Assembly (NCBI GenBank): GCA_905208635.1
Contig: CAJLPX010000008.1
Location: forward strand, 17,567-81,566
Origin: an uncultured Collinsella sp.
Lineage (GTDB): Bacteria; Actinomycetota; Coriobacteriia; Coriobacteriales; Coriobacteriaceae
Direction: 5' to 3'
Length of the DNA: 64,000 nucleotides
Shown: positions 26,337 to 34,944 of the stretch, piece by piece
Layout of the letters: each line of letters begins with the position of its first letter
Position numbering within the stretch: position 1 is the stretch's first letter
Notes under the pieces: model-generated
What the model was told of the DNA's origin: nothing
Database searches by the model: none
What the model saw: the letters and a program-made list of their open reading frames with translations, nothing else
Program-made: the position numbers and the translations under genes

Positions 26337-26411
26337 TGACGAATGAGAGATGAGAGATGCGTGAGTGATGGACGAGTGTGATTTTTTGGACGGTCGGAAA
26401 ATCCCTCAAAT

Positions 26412-26448
26412 AAAAAACGGGGCCGGCCTTACGCCGAGCCCCGTTTTC
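26412..26448 (-). terminator. Terminator of the SIS1-IIC-IID operon
   Basis: In minus orientation GAAAACGGGGC-TCGGCGTAAGGCCG-GCCCCGTTTTTT. Confidence 0.9.
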
Positions 26449-26492
26449 AAACGGTCAGTTAGTTATCCAACGCGCGAGCATAGCAGTCAACA

Positions 26493-27341
26493 TTACGCCG
26501 CCGCGAACACTCCCAAGCCCGTTCCGATGATGCAGATTGCGAAGATGCCCAAGATGATCCAAATGGTCTTGACGCCCTTTTTATAGAGGGCAACGCAAGC
26601 GAACGTTGCCAGCAAGGGCAGCAGACCGGGGAAGATCGAATCGAACAGATCCTGCAGGACAATCTCCGAACCACCCACGTCAAAGGTCAAAGCCGTGGAC
26701 AGCGAGACCTGTGCCGCAATCATGGCGCCGATAACGGTCATTCCGAGAACACCGGCAGCATGCGTCATGCGAGACATAAGGTTGCTCTCTTCGGACTGCT
26801 GCAAAAACTTGGTTCCCAAGTCGTAACCCAGATGGGCGGCGACGATACGCGTTGCAAAGTTAATCACGGAGTAGATGAGCGCGTACACGATGGGGCCGAG
26901 CGGGTTGCCCGTCGAAGCGATGCCAATACCAATGCCGGCGGCAACCACGCGGAACGTACCCCAGTAGAACGAATCGCCGATGCCGGAAAGCGGTCCCATA
27001 AGGCCGACCTTCATGGCGTTAATCGAGGACGTGTCGAAGTTCTTATCGGCAGCCGCCTGCTCTTCCATCGAAACCGTTAGGCCGGCTACAAACGGAAGCA
27101 CATGAGGCGTGATGTTAAAGAACTCGGTATGGCGATCGAGCGCCGCATAGTAATCGTCGTCGTTGGGATAGATCTTTCGCAGGGGCTTCTGAATGGTGTA
27201 CATGAAGCCCATTGCCATCATCTTGTCGTACGACTGCGAGCACTGGCTCGTAAACTGGCGAAGGAACATGCTCCGATACATATCGGGAGTCATAATCGCG
27301 TCCTTCTTGGACTCTTTGAGGTCGGTGTTCTGGATAGCCAT
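26493..27341 (-). CDS. PTS mannose/fructose/sorbose family EIID component (system 1)
   Basis: 282 residues. Starts one base into the stop of the EIIC gene (TAATG overlap), so it is translationally coupled. The typical EIID features are present: RSMFLRQFTSQCSQSYDKMMAMGFMY near the N-terminus, NAMKVGLMGPLSGIGDSFYWGT (the GPLxGIGDS signature) and two or three C-terminal membrane helices. It forms the membrane channel with EIIC and receives sugar phosphorylated from EIIB. Last gene of its operon, followed by a terminator. Confidence 0.93.
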   Translation of the reverse strand: MAIQNTDLKESKKDAIMTPDMYRSMFLRQFTSQCSQSYDKMMAMGFMYTIQKPLRKIYPNDDDYYAALDRHTEFFNITPHVLPFVAGLTVSMEEQAAADKNFDTSSINAMKVGLMGPLSGIGDSFYWGTFRVVAAGIGIGIASTGNPLGPIVYALIYSVINFATRIVAAHLGYDLGTKFLQQSEESNLMSRMTHAAGVLGMTVIGAMIAAQVSLSTALTFDVGGSEIVLQDLFDSIFPGLLPLLATFACVALYKKGVKTIWIILGIFAICIIGTGLGVFAAA

Positions 27342-28114
27342 TAGAAGTCCTCCTCTTCATCTGCAGCAACCGTCTGCGGACCGGACGAGCCCTCGCGGAA
27401 GGCCAGGAGCAGCGCGACGCAAATGGCAGCTGCGGCGACGCCGACCACGTCCATCTTGAGGTAGATGACCATAATGAAGCCCAGGAACAGCCAGGGAAGG
27501 AGCTTGTTATCGCCCATGGTCCTGATAAGAAGAGCGAAGCCGATGCAGACCATGACGCCGGACGCAACGTTGAGGCCGTCCATCACAAACTGCGGAATCG
27601 CGTTGAGCGCATTGTTGATAAGGTCGGCACCAAAGAACAGCGAGCCAAACACCAGCAGTGCAGACGGAATGCCAATCGACAGCGGCACGATGGTCAGATG
27701 GTACAGATTCGCCTTGGCAAGATCGCGATTTGCCAGAGCGGTCTCAATCTTCTTGCAGGCAAAGGCACCCGGAACGGCGTAGCAGAAGTTGCGCCACACC
27801 TGAAGGAAGACGGAGACGGGAAGGGCGAGCGCGACGGCAGTTGCCGTGCCCGTACCCGTAATGACGGCAAACGCGCAGCCAAGCACGCCGGAGGCATAGA
27901 CCTCGGGAGGAACCGCCGCGCCGACCATGATGGCGCCCATGAACATGGACTCCAAAGCAGCGCCGACGATAACGCCCTGCTGGACATCGCCAAGGATCAA
28001 GCCGACAAACAGGCTCGTAAACAGCGGACGACCAAGCATCGTAATGCCAAATAATTGCTCGTCCATGGACGCAATAAATGCGACCAGTGCAACTAGAAGA
28101 TACTGGACAACCAT
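27341..28114 (-). CDS. PTS mannose/fructose/sorbose family EIIC component (system 1)
   Basis: 257 residues from ATG 28114 (a TTG at 28123 is the alternative; the ribosome site GGGG favours the ATG). Seven or more hydrophobic helices, with the family motif LILGDVQQGVIVGAALESMFMG and GAAVPPEVYASGVLG. The C-terminus is acidic (ADEEEDF). Partner of EIID, encoded next. The substrate is likely a phosphorylatable amino-sugar conjugate, inferred from the SIS gene just upstream. Confidence 0.92.
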   Translation of the reverse strand: MVVQYLLVALVAFIASMDEQLFGITMLGRPLFTSLFVGLILGDVQQGVIVGAALESMFMGAIMVGAAVPPEVYASGVLGCAFAVITGTGTATAVALALPVSVFLQVWRNFCYAVPGAFACKKIETALANRDLAKANLYHLTIVPLSIGIPSALLVFGSLFFGADLINNALNAIPQFVMDGLNVASGVMVCIGFALLIRTMGDNKLLPWLFLGFIMVIYLKMDVVGVAAAAICVALLLAFREGSSGPQTVAADEEEDF

Positions 28115-28195
28115 TTCGATCAACCCCAGAAACAGGTCTGCAGGCGAGGCATTCTGCGCAGCTCGCCTGCAGACAACCGCAGCAATTTGAGAGGA

Positions 28196-29230
28196 TTAGT
28201 AGTTCATCTGGTGATAGTAACGACGCGTGGTGAGCGGGTGGTTACGGACGTGCTCGAGATGGCAGCTCAGACGCTCGGTGATGGTGTAGGTGACCATCGG
28301 GGAGACGATCTTGCGGAACTCGGGGTCGCTGAACGGCAGCTCGACCTCGGCGGTGTCAAACTTGTTCACGCGGACGTTGACGCCCTTCTCGTCGGCGAGC
28401 ATGTGAGTGAAGTTGTCCACGCGGTCCATGAGCTTACGGGTGTCGTCCTCGCCGTAGAGCATGATGAGGCTCGTGCCTTCCTCGCACAGCTCGATGGTGC
28501 CGTGGAAGAACTCGGCGGCGTGGATGGACTTGGTCTTGATCCACTGCATCTCCTCGAGGATGCACATGGCGTAGTCGTAGGCCTCACCCCAGAGCATGCC
28601 GGAGCCAATCACCATGTGGTAATCGGTGTCCTTGAAGTCCTCGGCCATGGCGGCGCAGCGCTCGTCCTGAGCGTCCTTGGCCTTGATGAGGTACGGAGCG
28701 ATGTTGCCGAACTCTTCCATGAAGGTGTCGTACTTGGGGAAGGCGCCGGCGTTCTTGAGGAAGCGGGCGACCAGCGTGATCTGGTAGGTGTAGATGGCCT
28801 CGCACAGAACGTCGTCCTCGGCGAAGCTGAAGAACTTGTAATCGGCGTACTCGGTGGCCGGGGTGTTGTCGTTGGAGACATACATCAGCGTGCGGGCGCC
28901 CTGCTCCTGGCAGAACTTGGCAGCCTCAATGATCTCGGGGGTGGTGCCGGTACGGGTGGAGAAGACGCAGACCGAGTCCTTGTTGAAGGCCTTGGGCGGG
29001 CACGCGAGGAACTCAGCGGCGATCTCGCAGTGGACGTCGACGTCGGCCGTGGTGGTCTCGACCCAATACTTCATCGGGAGCGTGTGGGCCCAGGTGCCGC
29101 CGCAGCCGATGAAGAAGATGTTGGAATAACCCTGCTCGCAGACCTCGTCCACGGCAGCCTCAATCTGAGGACGGAGAGCGAGGGCATCGCTCACAACCTT
29201 CTCGTAACGAGGCTCATCGAAATTGAACAT
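28196..29230 (-). CDS. SIS-domain sugar-phosphate deglycase/isomerase 1 (FrlB/GfrF-like)
   Basis: 344 residues, close to FrlB (340). Two SIS domains: FFIGCGGTWAH (~38-48) and STRTGTTPEI (~90-99) bind the sugar phosphate. The second half has HAAEFFHGTIEL, aligned with the FrlB-type E-F-x-H-G-P motif but with Thr in place of Pro, and the C-terminus TTRRYYHQMNY copies the FrlB ending RRYYGGLVEY. FrlB/GfrF cleave 6-phosphorylated Amadori compounds (e.g. fructoselysine or glucoselysine) into hexose phosphate and amino acid; a GlmS/AgaS-type isomerase is the alternative. First gene of SIS1-IIC-IID with its own promoter. AGGAG 6 nt upstream of ATG. Confidence 0.8.
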   Translation of the reverse strand: MFNFDEPRYEKVVSDALALRPQIEAAVDEVCEQGYSNIFFIGCGGTWAHTLPMKYWVETTTADVDVHCEIAAEFLACPPKAFNKDSVCVFSTRTGTTPEIIEAAKFCQEQGARTLMYVSNDNTPATEYADYKFFSFAEDDVLCEAIYTYQITLVARFLKNAGAFPKYDTFMEEFGNIAPYLIKAKDAQDERCAAMAEDFKDTDYHMVIGSGMLWGEAYDYAMCILEEMQWIKTKSIHAAEFFHGTIELCEEGTSLIMLYGEDDTRKLMDRVDNFTHMLADEKGVNVRVNKFDTAEVELPFSDPEFRKIVSPMVTYTITERLSCHLEHVRNHPLTTRRYYHQMNY

Positions 29231-29280
29231 CCCTTACTCCTAACTCACTTGGATGAACCCTTCATTCATCCCATAACGTT

Positions 29281-29308
29281 ATAATACTTTATATAACTAA
29301 CTATGCAA
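29281..29308 (-). promoter_or_regulatory. Promoter candidate for SIS1-IIC-IID
   Basis: TTGCAT and TATTAT with a 16-nt spacer in minus orientation, ending about 50 nt before the SIS1 start, within a very AT-rich stretch that contains TTATATAAAGTATTATAACG, a plausible GntR operator. It lies just after the terminator at 29340-29375. Confidence 0.5.
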
Positions 29309-29339
29309 GAACTATTTCAGATTTTTTTTGATTTTTCTT

Positions 29340-29375
29340 TAATAAAAAGCCCGCCGATCAAATGATCGACGGGCA
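29340..29375 (-). terminator. Terminator after EIIB (system 1)
   Basis: In minus orientation GCCCGTCGATCATT-TGATCGGCGGGC followed by TTTTTATT, about 50 nt after the EIIB stop. It splits the PTS genes into IIA-IIB and SIS1-IIC-IID transcription units. Confidence 0.9.
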
Positions 29376-29425
29376 TAGGCATAGAGCATTGGTTCAATAA
29401 ATGCCGAGCATCAACGTGTTTCCGG

Positions 29426-29899
29426 CTAGAAAACGTCCTTGGCAAACACCTTAGCGTCATTGGGAACCTGACGGATTTCGATGGCCACGCCATCGCCCAG
29501 GAGCTCTTGGATATGCTCGGCATCTTTCTCGGTCGCAAAGATCGCAGGGGTCGGATGAAGCGTGGTCTCAGGGGTCTTTCGGGTTCCACCCAGATTGATC
29601 TCTTTGATGTCTTTGCAACCCTTAGCGAGACGATAGACATCTTCAATCGTCTCAGCGATGATAAACAGCGAATACTTGTCGGTAACGCCGCTGTTGAGCG
29701 CCTCGATAGCAGCGTCAACATTCTTGATGACGAGTTTAACGCCGTTGGGGCGGGCGAGCCTCAAAGCCGCCTTCCTCATGTCGTCTTTTGCCACAGCATC
29801 GCTGGCAAGCAGGATGCAATCTACATCCAAAGCGTGAGTCCAGGACATGGCAACTTGGCCGTGAATCAGTCGATAATCAACTCTCGTAAGCTTAATCAT
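29426..29899 (-). CDS. PTS mannose/fructose/sorbose family EIIB component (system 1)
   Basis: 157 residues; start at MIKLTRVDYRLIHGQV, with GGAG 9 nt upstream. The phosphorylation site is His13 in RLIHGQV, as in all mannose-family IIB domains. It then has LLASDAVAKDD and INLGGTRKTP, usual for this family. Transfers phosphate from EIIA to the incoming sugar. Encoded 71 nt after EIIA in the same unit. Confidence 0.93.
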   Translation of the reverse strand: MIKLTRVDYRLIHGQVAMSWTHALDVDCILLASDAVAKDDMRKAALRLARPNGVKLVIKNVDAAIEALNSGVTDKYSLFIIAETIEDVYRLAKGCKDIKEINLGGTRKTPETTLHPTPAIFATEKDAEHIQELLGDGVAIEIRQVPNDAKVFAKDVF

Positions 29900-29970
29900 C
29901 GTTATCATCTCCGCACGTGATAAAGGGAATGACAGGTGTGGCCCCTAGCTAGGGCTCGAACCAGAACTAA

Positions 29971-30390
29971 CTAGAACTCTTCTTCTTTGGCGCCGGCAAG
30001 CATGTCCGCCGCCTCGCAAAGCTGAATAAACGCACGCGATCCCTCGACCGCGGCTTTGGCCTTGCCCGCATCCAGAGAGTCCAGCTGCGTAACCATTTCG
30101 ACAAGCAACGGAAGATTCATTCCAGCAATCAACGTAAACGATCCGTCGACTTGTCGCTGAATGAATTCGTTGCTTACAGAGCCGCCAAAGATGTCAGTCA
30201 CGACAAACCAAGAGTCGGCAGGATCCTTCGCCTCCATCCATGCATCAATCAACGCCGCGACATCCCTTGAGTCGTCATCGACATAGGCGCACAGGCACTC
30301 GATTCGGTCGTCGGTACCCATCAGAATCTCCAGAGAGCTTTTCATACCTTGGGCGAGATAACCATGACTCGCTAGCAATATCTTATTCAT
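29971..30390 (-). CDS. PTS mannose/fructose family EIIA component (system 1)
   Basis: 139 residues. His9 in LASHGYLAQG is the phosphoryl acceptor from HPr. TDIFGGSVSNEF and AGMNLPLLVEM are the typical later motifs of the EIIA-Man fold. TTGGAG lies 4 nt before the ATG. Separate from IIB here, while system 2 carries a IIAB fusion. Encoded downstream of a GntR regulator on the same strand (134-nt gap). Confidence 0.93.
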   Translation of the reverse strand: MNKILLASHGYLAQGMKSSLEILMGTDDRIECLCAYVDDDSRDVAALIDAWMEAKDPADSWFVVTDIFGGSVSNEFIQRQVDGSFTLIAGMNLPLLVEMVTQLDSLDAGKAKAAVEGSRAFIQLCEAADMLAGAKEEEF

Positions 30391-30524
30391 AGTTCTCCAA
30401 TATCAATAAGACGTACTATATTGTCATAACAAAGTATATTAGCAATCTCCACCTACGCGGTATGTCACAATTTTCTAAATCCGCGAACGGTAACAATTGG
30501 TCGGTAAACCAATCTATCTCTAAT

Positions 30525-31229
30525 TTACAAATAGAACTTCAGTCGCTCGGTGCAGTACACCTGACGGGAGATGAAAAGCGGCTCGCCACTTGGAGCATAA
30601 CGTCTATCGACAAACAGAAGTAGCGAAGAGTCCAGCTCCACGTTAAGGTATGCCGCCTCAAGCTCGCTCGCATAGCAGACCTCGAGCGTACGCGTGTTGG
30701 GACCCATCTTGATCCCCTGGCGATCGAGTACCGCCATCAGCGAATCCTCGAGGGATTCATGCTCCAAAAAAGAAAGCGCAGCGGAATAGCTATTGGTTTC
30801 CAGCATCGTGGGCTTGCCATCCACAAGGCGCAGACGACGACTACGCAATACCTTTTGGGTATCGTCTACGCCCAGGAACTTCGCGTCTCGCAGGTTTGGG
30901 AAGTCCCAGCCCATTTCGAGAACCCTGGTAGACGCCTGTTTTCCCGCAAGCTGGCACGAATGGGTAAAGCTCTCACGGTCGTCCGCGGCATACATCTGTG
31001 TGTCCGACGAAACGAACGTGCCCTTGCCGCGGGCCCTCTCAACAAGCCCAGCATCTTCCATTTCTTTAATTGCGGAGCGAACCGTTATTCGGCTCACGCC
31101 AAATTGCTCGATAAGCTCCGTCTCGGTCGGGAGCTTATCTCCCGGGCGGTACGTGCCGTTGGCGATCGAATCAGAAAGCGCACGAACAATCTGTTTGTAC
31201 AGGGGGATAACGCTATTTGCTTCAACCAT
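30525..31229 (-). CDS. GntR-family (HutC/UTRA type) regulator 1
   Basis: 234 residues from ATG 31229 (AAAGG 10 nt upstream; an in-frame ATG at 31238 is too close to it). N-terminal winged helix: PLYKQIVRALSDSIANGTYRPGDKLPTETELIEQFGVSRITVRSAIKEM with the HTH around 40-60. The C-terminal ~160 residues form a UTRA ligand-binding domain, which usually senses a phosphorylated sugar. Likely represses the downstream PTS system 1 and SIS1. AT-rich words resembling CAATATA-AGT occur near its own start and the EIIA start. Confidence 0.88.
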   Translation of the reverse strand: MVEANSVIPLYKQIVRALSDSIANGTYRPGDKLPTETELIEQFGVSRITVRSAIKEMEDAGLVERARGKGTFVSSDTQMYAADDRESFTHSCQLAGKQASTRVLEMGWDFPNLRDAKFLGVDDTQKVLRSRRLRLVDGKPTMLETNSYSAALSFLEHESLEDSLMAVLDRQGIKMGPNTRTLEVCYASELEAAYLNVELDSSLLLFVDRRYAPSGEPLFISRQVYCTERLKFYL

Positions 31230-31508
31230 ATCAACCATACCTTTGCAAGGAATCAGCAGTTTATAGATAGATGACTTATATTGTATTAGAACTTTTTAGG
31301 AGTCCATATATTTCCTAAATGATTCGGTAAACGGGGTGTTATTTCACTTTAGCGGGATGCAGCGGCTACCCGCGGCATTCGCCGTCAACCCAGCACAGCC
31401 GCCCACCAATATCGTTGCCAGTTCGTCGCAGAGCCGCTGCCCCATATGGGTATACTCTCGAGGATTCGACTCGATTCGCCCCCGTTGGGGCGTCAAAGGA
31501 GACTGCAT

Positions 31509-34500
31509 ATGCCCACCACCTCAACCGACCCGCGCGCCGCTGCCGCCGCGCTGCTGGTGCCCGGCACCACCTGCCATGGCTTTGCCGTCGAGCGCTGCGA
31601 GACCGTGCCCGAGCTCGACTCGGACGCCTACGTGCTGCGCCACACCGCCTCGGGCGCTCGCCTGCTGCATCTGGCGTGCGACGACGAAAACAAGGCCTTT
31701 GCCATTGGCTTTAAGACGCCGCCGGCCGATTCCACCGGCGTGTTCCATATTCTTGAGCACTCGGTGCTGTGTGGATCGGCCAAGTTTCCCGTCAAGGAGC
31801 CGTTTGTCGACCTGATCAAGAGCTCCATGCAGACGTTCCTCAACGCCATGACCTACCCCGACAAGACCATCTACCCCGTTGCCACCACCAACGAGCAGGA
31901 CCTGTACAACCTGATGGACGTGTACCTGGACGCGGTGTTCAACCCGGCCATCTATACCAAGCCCACCATTTTTGAGCAGGAGGGCTGGCACTACGAGCTG
32001 GACCTGCCGGAGGGCGTCGAGGGCGAGGGCGGCGACAGCTCCGAGAGCCTACGCGAGGGCACGCTGCGCTATAACGGCGTAGTGTTCAACGAAATGAAGG
32101 GCGCGCTGTCCGACCCCATGAGCGTGCTGGACGACGCCGTCAACGCCGCGCTCTATCCCGACACCGCCTATGCGCACGAGAGCGGCGGCGACCCGCGCGC
32201 GATTCCCGCGCTCACCTACGAGCAGTTCCTGGACACGCACGCGCGCCACTACAATCCTTCCAACTCCTACATCACGCTCTATGGCGACCTGGACGTGGAC
32301 CGCGCGCTGGCCTTTTTGGACGAGCGCTACCTGTCGCAGCCGAGCGCTGCGAGCCGCCGCATGGACGCTGCCGTTGCCGCCGGCGAGGACCCGTCCACGC
32401 TGGCGCCCAATCCACTGGGTGTGCAGGCGCCCGTGGCCTGCGAGTATAAGCGCGTCGAGATGGCAACCACGCCCGAGAACGCCCTGGTGGGCCTGGGCCT
32501 GGTGCTAGGCAGTGCGCTCGACCGCAAGCGCACGATCGCGGCGGATATCCTTTTCGAGGCACTGCTGGGCTCCAACGAAGCACCGGTTAAGAAGGCCATT
32601 CTGGCCGCCGGCCTGGGCGGCAACGTGGTGAGCTACACCGCGGCCGAGTGCCTGCAGCCCTACGAGCTCATCATGCTGCAAAACGCGCAGCCCGGCGTGG
32701 CGCGCGAGCTGCGCCGCGTGTTCCAGGACGTCTGCCACGACCTGTGCGGGCACGGCATTCCGCGCGAGCGCCTGGAAGCTATCATCAGCAGCAACGAGTA
32801 CGACCTGCGCCAGCGCGACTATGGCATCGCCGACGGCGTGGCCATTGCGTGCGACGCGTTGAGCACCTGGCTTTACGATGACGACGCCGCGACGCTGGCG
32901 CTCAAGTATGGCCCGGTGTACGAGGAGCTGCGTGGCGAGCTGGACGGCAGATACTTTGAGGACCTGCTGCGCGAGCTCGTACTACAGAATGACCACATGG
33001 CGTTGGTCGAGCTGGTGCCGGTAGACGCTGCCGAGGGCGCGGAGGGTGCCGAGGCCGCCGAGCTGACAGCCAAGCGCGATGCCATGACTGATGCCGGGCT
33101 GGCCGACGTGGTCGAGCGCACGGCCGTACTGCGTGCCGCGCAGGAGGCCGAGGACACGCCCGAGGCCAAGGCCACGCTGCCGCGCCTGCGCGTGTCCGAC
33201 ATTGGCGAGGCACGCCCCGAGCCGCCGCTGGTCGTGGACACGACCGCGCCCATCCCCTGTCTGCGCCACGACATTCCCACCAATCGCCTGGCCTACGCCA
33301 TGCAGTATTTCGACCTGAGCAGCGTCGCGTTTGAGGACCTGCCCTATGTGACGCTGCTCTGCCGCCTGCTCAAGCAGCTGCCCACGCGTGAGCATTCGGC
33401 CGAGGAACTCGACAACCTGCTCGCCGGCAAGCTGGGCTTTTTGAGCTTTACGACCGAGGTCATGACGCAGCCTGACGTGGACGGCGTGCGCCCCTACCTG
33501 CTGGTGAGCGCCGGCGCCCTGTCCGAAAAGATCGACGCGCTGGCGAGCCTGCCGCGCGAGGTGTGGTCGAGCACGCTTTTGCTCGATGCCGACGCCGACC
33601 GCGTGCGCGACGTGCTCACGCAGATTCGCATTGGCCTTGAGCAGGGCTTTATCAACAACGGCCACTCGGCGGCGCTCGGCCGCGCGATGAGCTACAGCTC
33701 GCCTTCGGCCGTGGTGCGTGAGCAGCTTTCGGGCGTGGACTTCTACCTGTTCCTGTGCGATCTGCTCGAGCACTTTGACGAGCGACTGGACGACCTGCGC
33801 GCCAAGCTTGCCGCGCTGGCAGACCGTATCTTTGTGGCCGATGGCTGCATGGCGAGCTTTACCGGCAGCGACGGGGACTTTGACGCGTACTGGGATGCCG
33901 CGGGCGACCTGGGGCTTGGTGCGGGCGACGGCGCCGATGCCGGCCGCAACGCGCTTGTGGTGCCGGCGCCGCGCGACCGCCACGAGGCTTTTGTCATCCC
34001 CAGCGACATCTGCTTTGCGGCAAGCGCGTGCGACCCGCGTCGCTTGGGGCTCGATGTGACGGGCGCCTGGGCGGTTGCCGCCAACGCGCTCTCCTACGAC
34101 TACCTGTGGAACGAGATCCGCGTGAAAGGCGGTGCGTACGGCTGCGGATTCCGCGCTGCCGGCGAGCGTCAGACGGCGTTCTACACCTACCGTGACCCGG
34201 CAATCGATCCTTCGATTGAGCGCGTGGCGCGCGCAGGCGAATGGCTCGGCAGCTTTGAGCCCGACGAGGCCGCCTTTGAGGGCTTTATCGTGAGCTGCGT
34301 AAGCGGCATGGACGCACCGGTGAAACCGTACGCGCTCACCAAGCGCCGCAACACGACCTACCTGGCTGGGCTCGATCCGCATGCGCGCGAGGAGCGTCGC
34401 GCCCAGATGCTCGCCGCCACGCCCGGTGAGCTACGCTCGCTCGGAACCGACGTGACGCGCATCGCAGCCGAGTCGCCCACCTGCGTCTTTGGCGGCCGAG

Positions 34501-34553
34501 ATGTCATCGCCAAGAGCAACGCCGGCTTTACCGTCATCGACCTGCTGGGCTAA
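31509..34553 (+). CDS. M16C family metallopeptidase (presequence-protease-like)
   Basis: 1014 residues; AAAGGAG lies 7 nt before the ATG. Inverted zinc motif HxxEH as H80-I-L-E-H84 (GVFHILEHSVLCGS), with the further Glu ligand expected in YNGVVFNEMKGALSDP (~190-205), all typical of the M16C group. Four repeated M16 half-domains across the length, of which the second half lacks the metal site. The C-terminal part ends AGFTVIDLLG. No signal peptide is visible. In bacteria these degrade peptides; the substrate here is unknown. Closed by a terminator hairpin. Confidence 0.9.
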   Translation: MPTTSTDPRAAAAALLVPGTTCHGFAVERCETVPELDSDAYVLRHTASGARLLHLACDDENKAFAIGFKTPPADSTGVFHILEHSVLCGSAKFPVKEPFVDLIKSSMQTFLNAMTYPDKTIYPVATTNEQDLYNLMDVYLDAVFNPAIYTKPTIFEQEGWHYELDLPEGVEGEGGDSSESLREGTLRYNGVVFNEMKGALSDPMSVLDDAVNAALYPDTAYAHESGGDPRAIPALTYEQFLDTHARHYNPSNSYITLYGDLDVDRALAFLDERYLSQPSAASRRMDAAVAAGEDPSTLAPNPLGVQAPVACEYKRVEMATTPENALVGLGLVLGSALDRKRTIAADILFEALLGSNEAPVKKAILAAGLGGNVVSYTAAECLQPYELIMLQNAQPGVARELRRVFQDVCHDLCGHGIPRERLEAIISSNEYDLRQRDYGIADGVAIACDALSTWLYDDDAATLALKYGPVYEELRGELDGRYFEDLLRELVLQNDHMALVELVPVDAAEGAEGAEAAELTAKRDAMTDAGLADVVERTAVLRAAQEAEDTPEAKATLPRLRVSDIGEARPEPPLVVDTTAPIPCLRHDIPTNRLAYAMQYFDLSSVAFEDLPYVTLLCRLLKQLPTREHSAEELDNLLAGKLGFLSFTTEVMTQPDVDGVRPYLLVSAGALSEKIDALASLPREVWSSTLLLDADADRVRDVLTQIRIGLEQGFINNGHSAALGRAMSYSSPSAVVREQLSGVDFYLFLCDLLEHFDERLDDLRAKLAALADRIFVADGCMASFTGSDGDFDAYWDAAGDLGLGAGDGADAGRNALVVPAPRDRHEAFVIPSDICFAASACDPRRLGLDVTGAWAVAANALSYDYLWNEIRVKGGAYGCGFRAAGERQTAFYTYRDPAIDPSIERVARAGEWLGSFEPDEAAFEGFIVSCVSGMDAPVKPYALTKRRNTTYLAGLDPHAREERRAQMLAATPGELRSLGTDVTRIAAESPTCVFGGRDVIAKSNAGFTVIDLLG

Positions 34554-34569
34554 GACACCAAGGTAGATT

Positions 34570-34605
34570 TTTGGGACATGCCCGAAAATCTACCTTTTCT
34601 TTTTG
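34570..34605 (+). terminator. Terminator of the M16 peptidase gene
   Basis: AAGGTAGATTTT-TGGGACATGCCCG-AAAATCTACCTT followed by TTCTTTTTG. The loop contains GGGACATGC, shared with a hairpin at 36593-36635. Confidence 0.82.
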
Positions 34606-34646
34606 CCGCTGCTTGGGCGGGGCGGCGCAGCCCACCGCGGCGGTTT

Positions 34647-34784
34647 GTCTAAATCTGTAACATCTAGACGGCAATATCGGCTCCAGATGTTACAGATCGA
34701 GACGTTCCCGAACGGCACCAGCTCTTTGTCTCAATCTGTAACAACTAGGTCCATTTTTGCCGAGTTACTGTTACAGATCGAGAC
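34647..34784. repeat. Tandem pair of palindromes built on AATCTGTAAC
   Basis: Palindrome 1: arms 34647-34665 and 34685-34703 (GTCTAAATCTGTAACATCT). Palindrome 2: arms 34728-34742 and 34770-34784 (GTCTCAATCTGTAAC). Each arm ends in the same ATCTGTAAC word, so four copies lie in 138 nt. No gene is visible here. Confidence 0.7.
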
Positions 34785-34814
34785 AGACCGCCGCAGACAC
34801 CCGCCCTCCAGCAA

Positions 34815-34875
34815 AACCACCACGAAGGTGTCCATGAACTGCCCCCTTTGCGATGGTTTGTGTGGTGGTTTTTGC
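34815..34875. repeat. Inverted repeat with CCACCAC/GTGGTGG arms
   Basis: AAAACCACCACGAAGGTG ... GTGTGGTGGTTTTT flanks a ~30-nt interior. Similar arms occur after the GntR gene at 52421-52458, suggesting the same kind of hairpin element. Confidence 0.5.
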
Positions 34876-34882
34876 TGTTTGC

Positions 34883-34925
34883 CCAGATAAAACCTGCCAA
34901 AATAAACCTGTCCCTTTTTGGAAGG
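34883..34925 (-). repeat. 43-bp REP-like repeat, copy 1
   Basis: Contains AAAAAGGGACAGGTTTATTT in minus orientation. It is 41/43 identical to the reverse complement-oriented copy at 45012-45054. Short arms CCTTCC/GGCAGG can pair. It lies 20 nt before the 5-formyl-THF cyclo-ligase gene. Confidence 0.75.
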
Positions 34926-34944
34926 TTTGGGAGATGAGGCTGTG

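Noticed and set aside
26101..26360. CRISPR array
   Set aside because: The repeated block occurs only twice with imperfect internal units and no regular spacers; it looks like a cluster of operator words.
29281..31300. A common operator for GntR regulator 1 (CAATATA-AGT words before SIS1, EIIA and GntR1)
   Set aside because: Matches are short, AT-rich and loosely aligned; not strong enough to report as sites.
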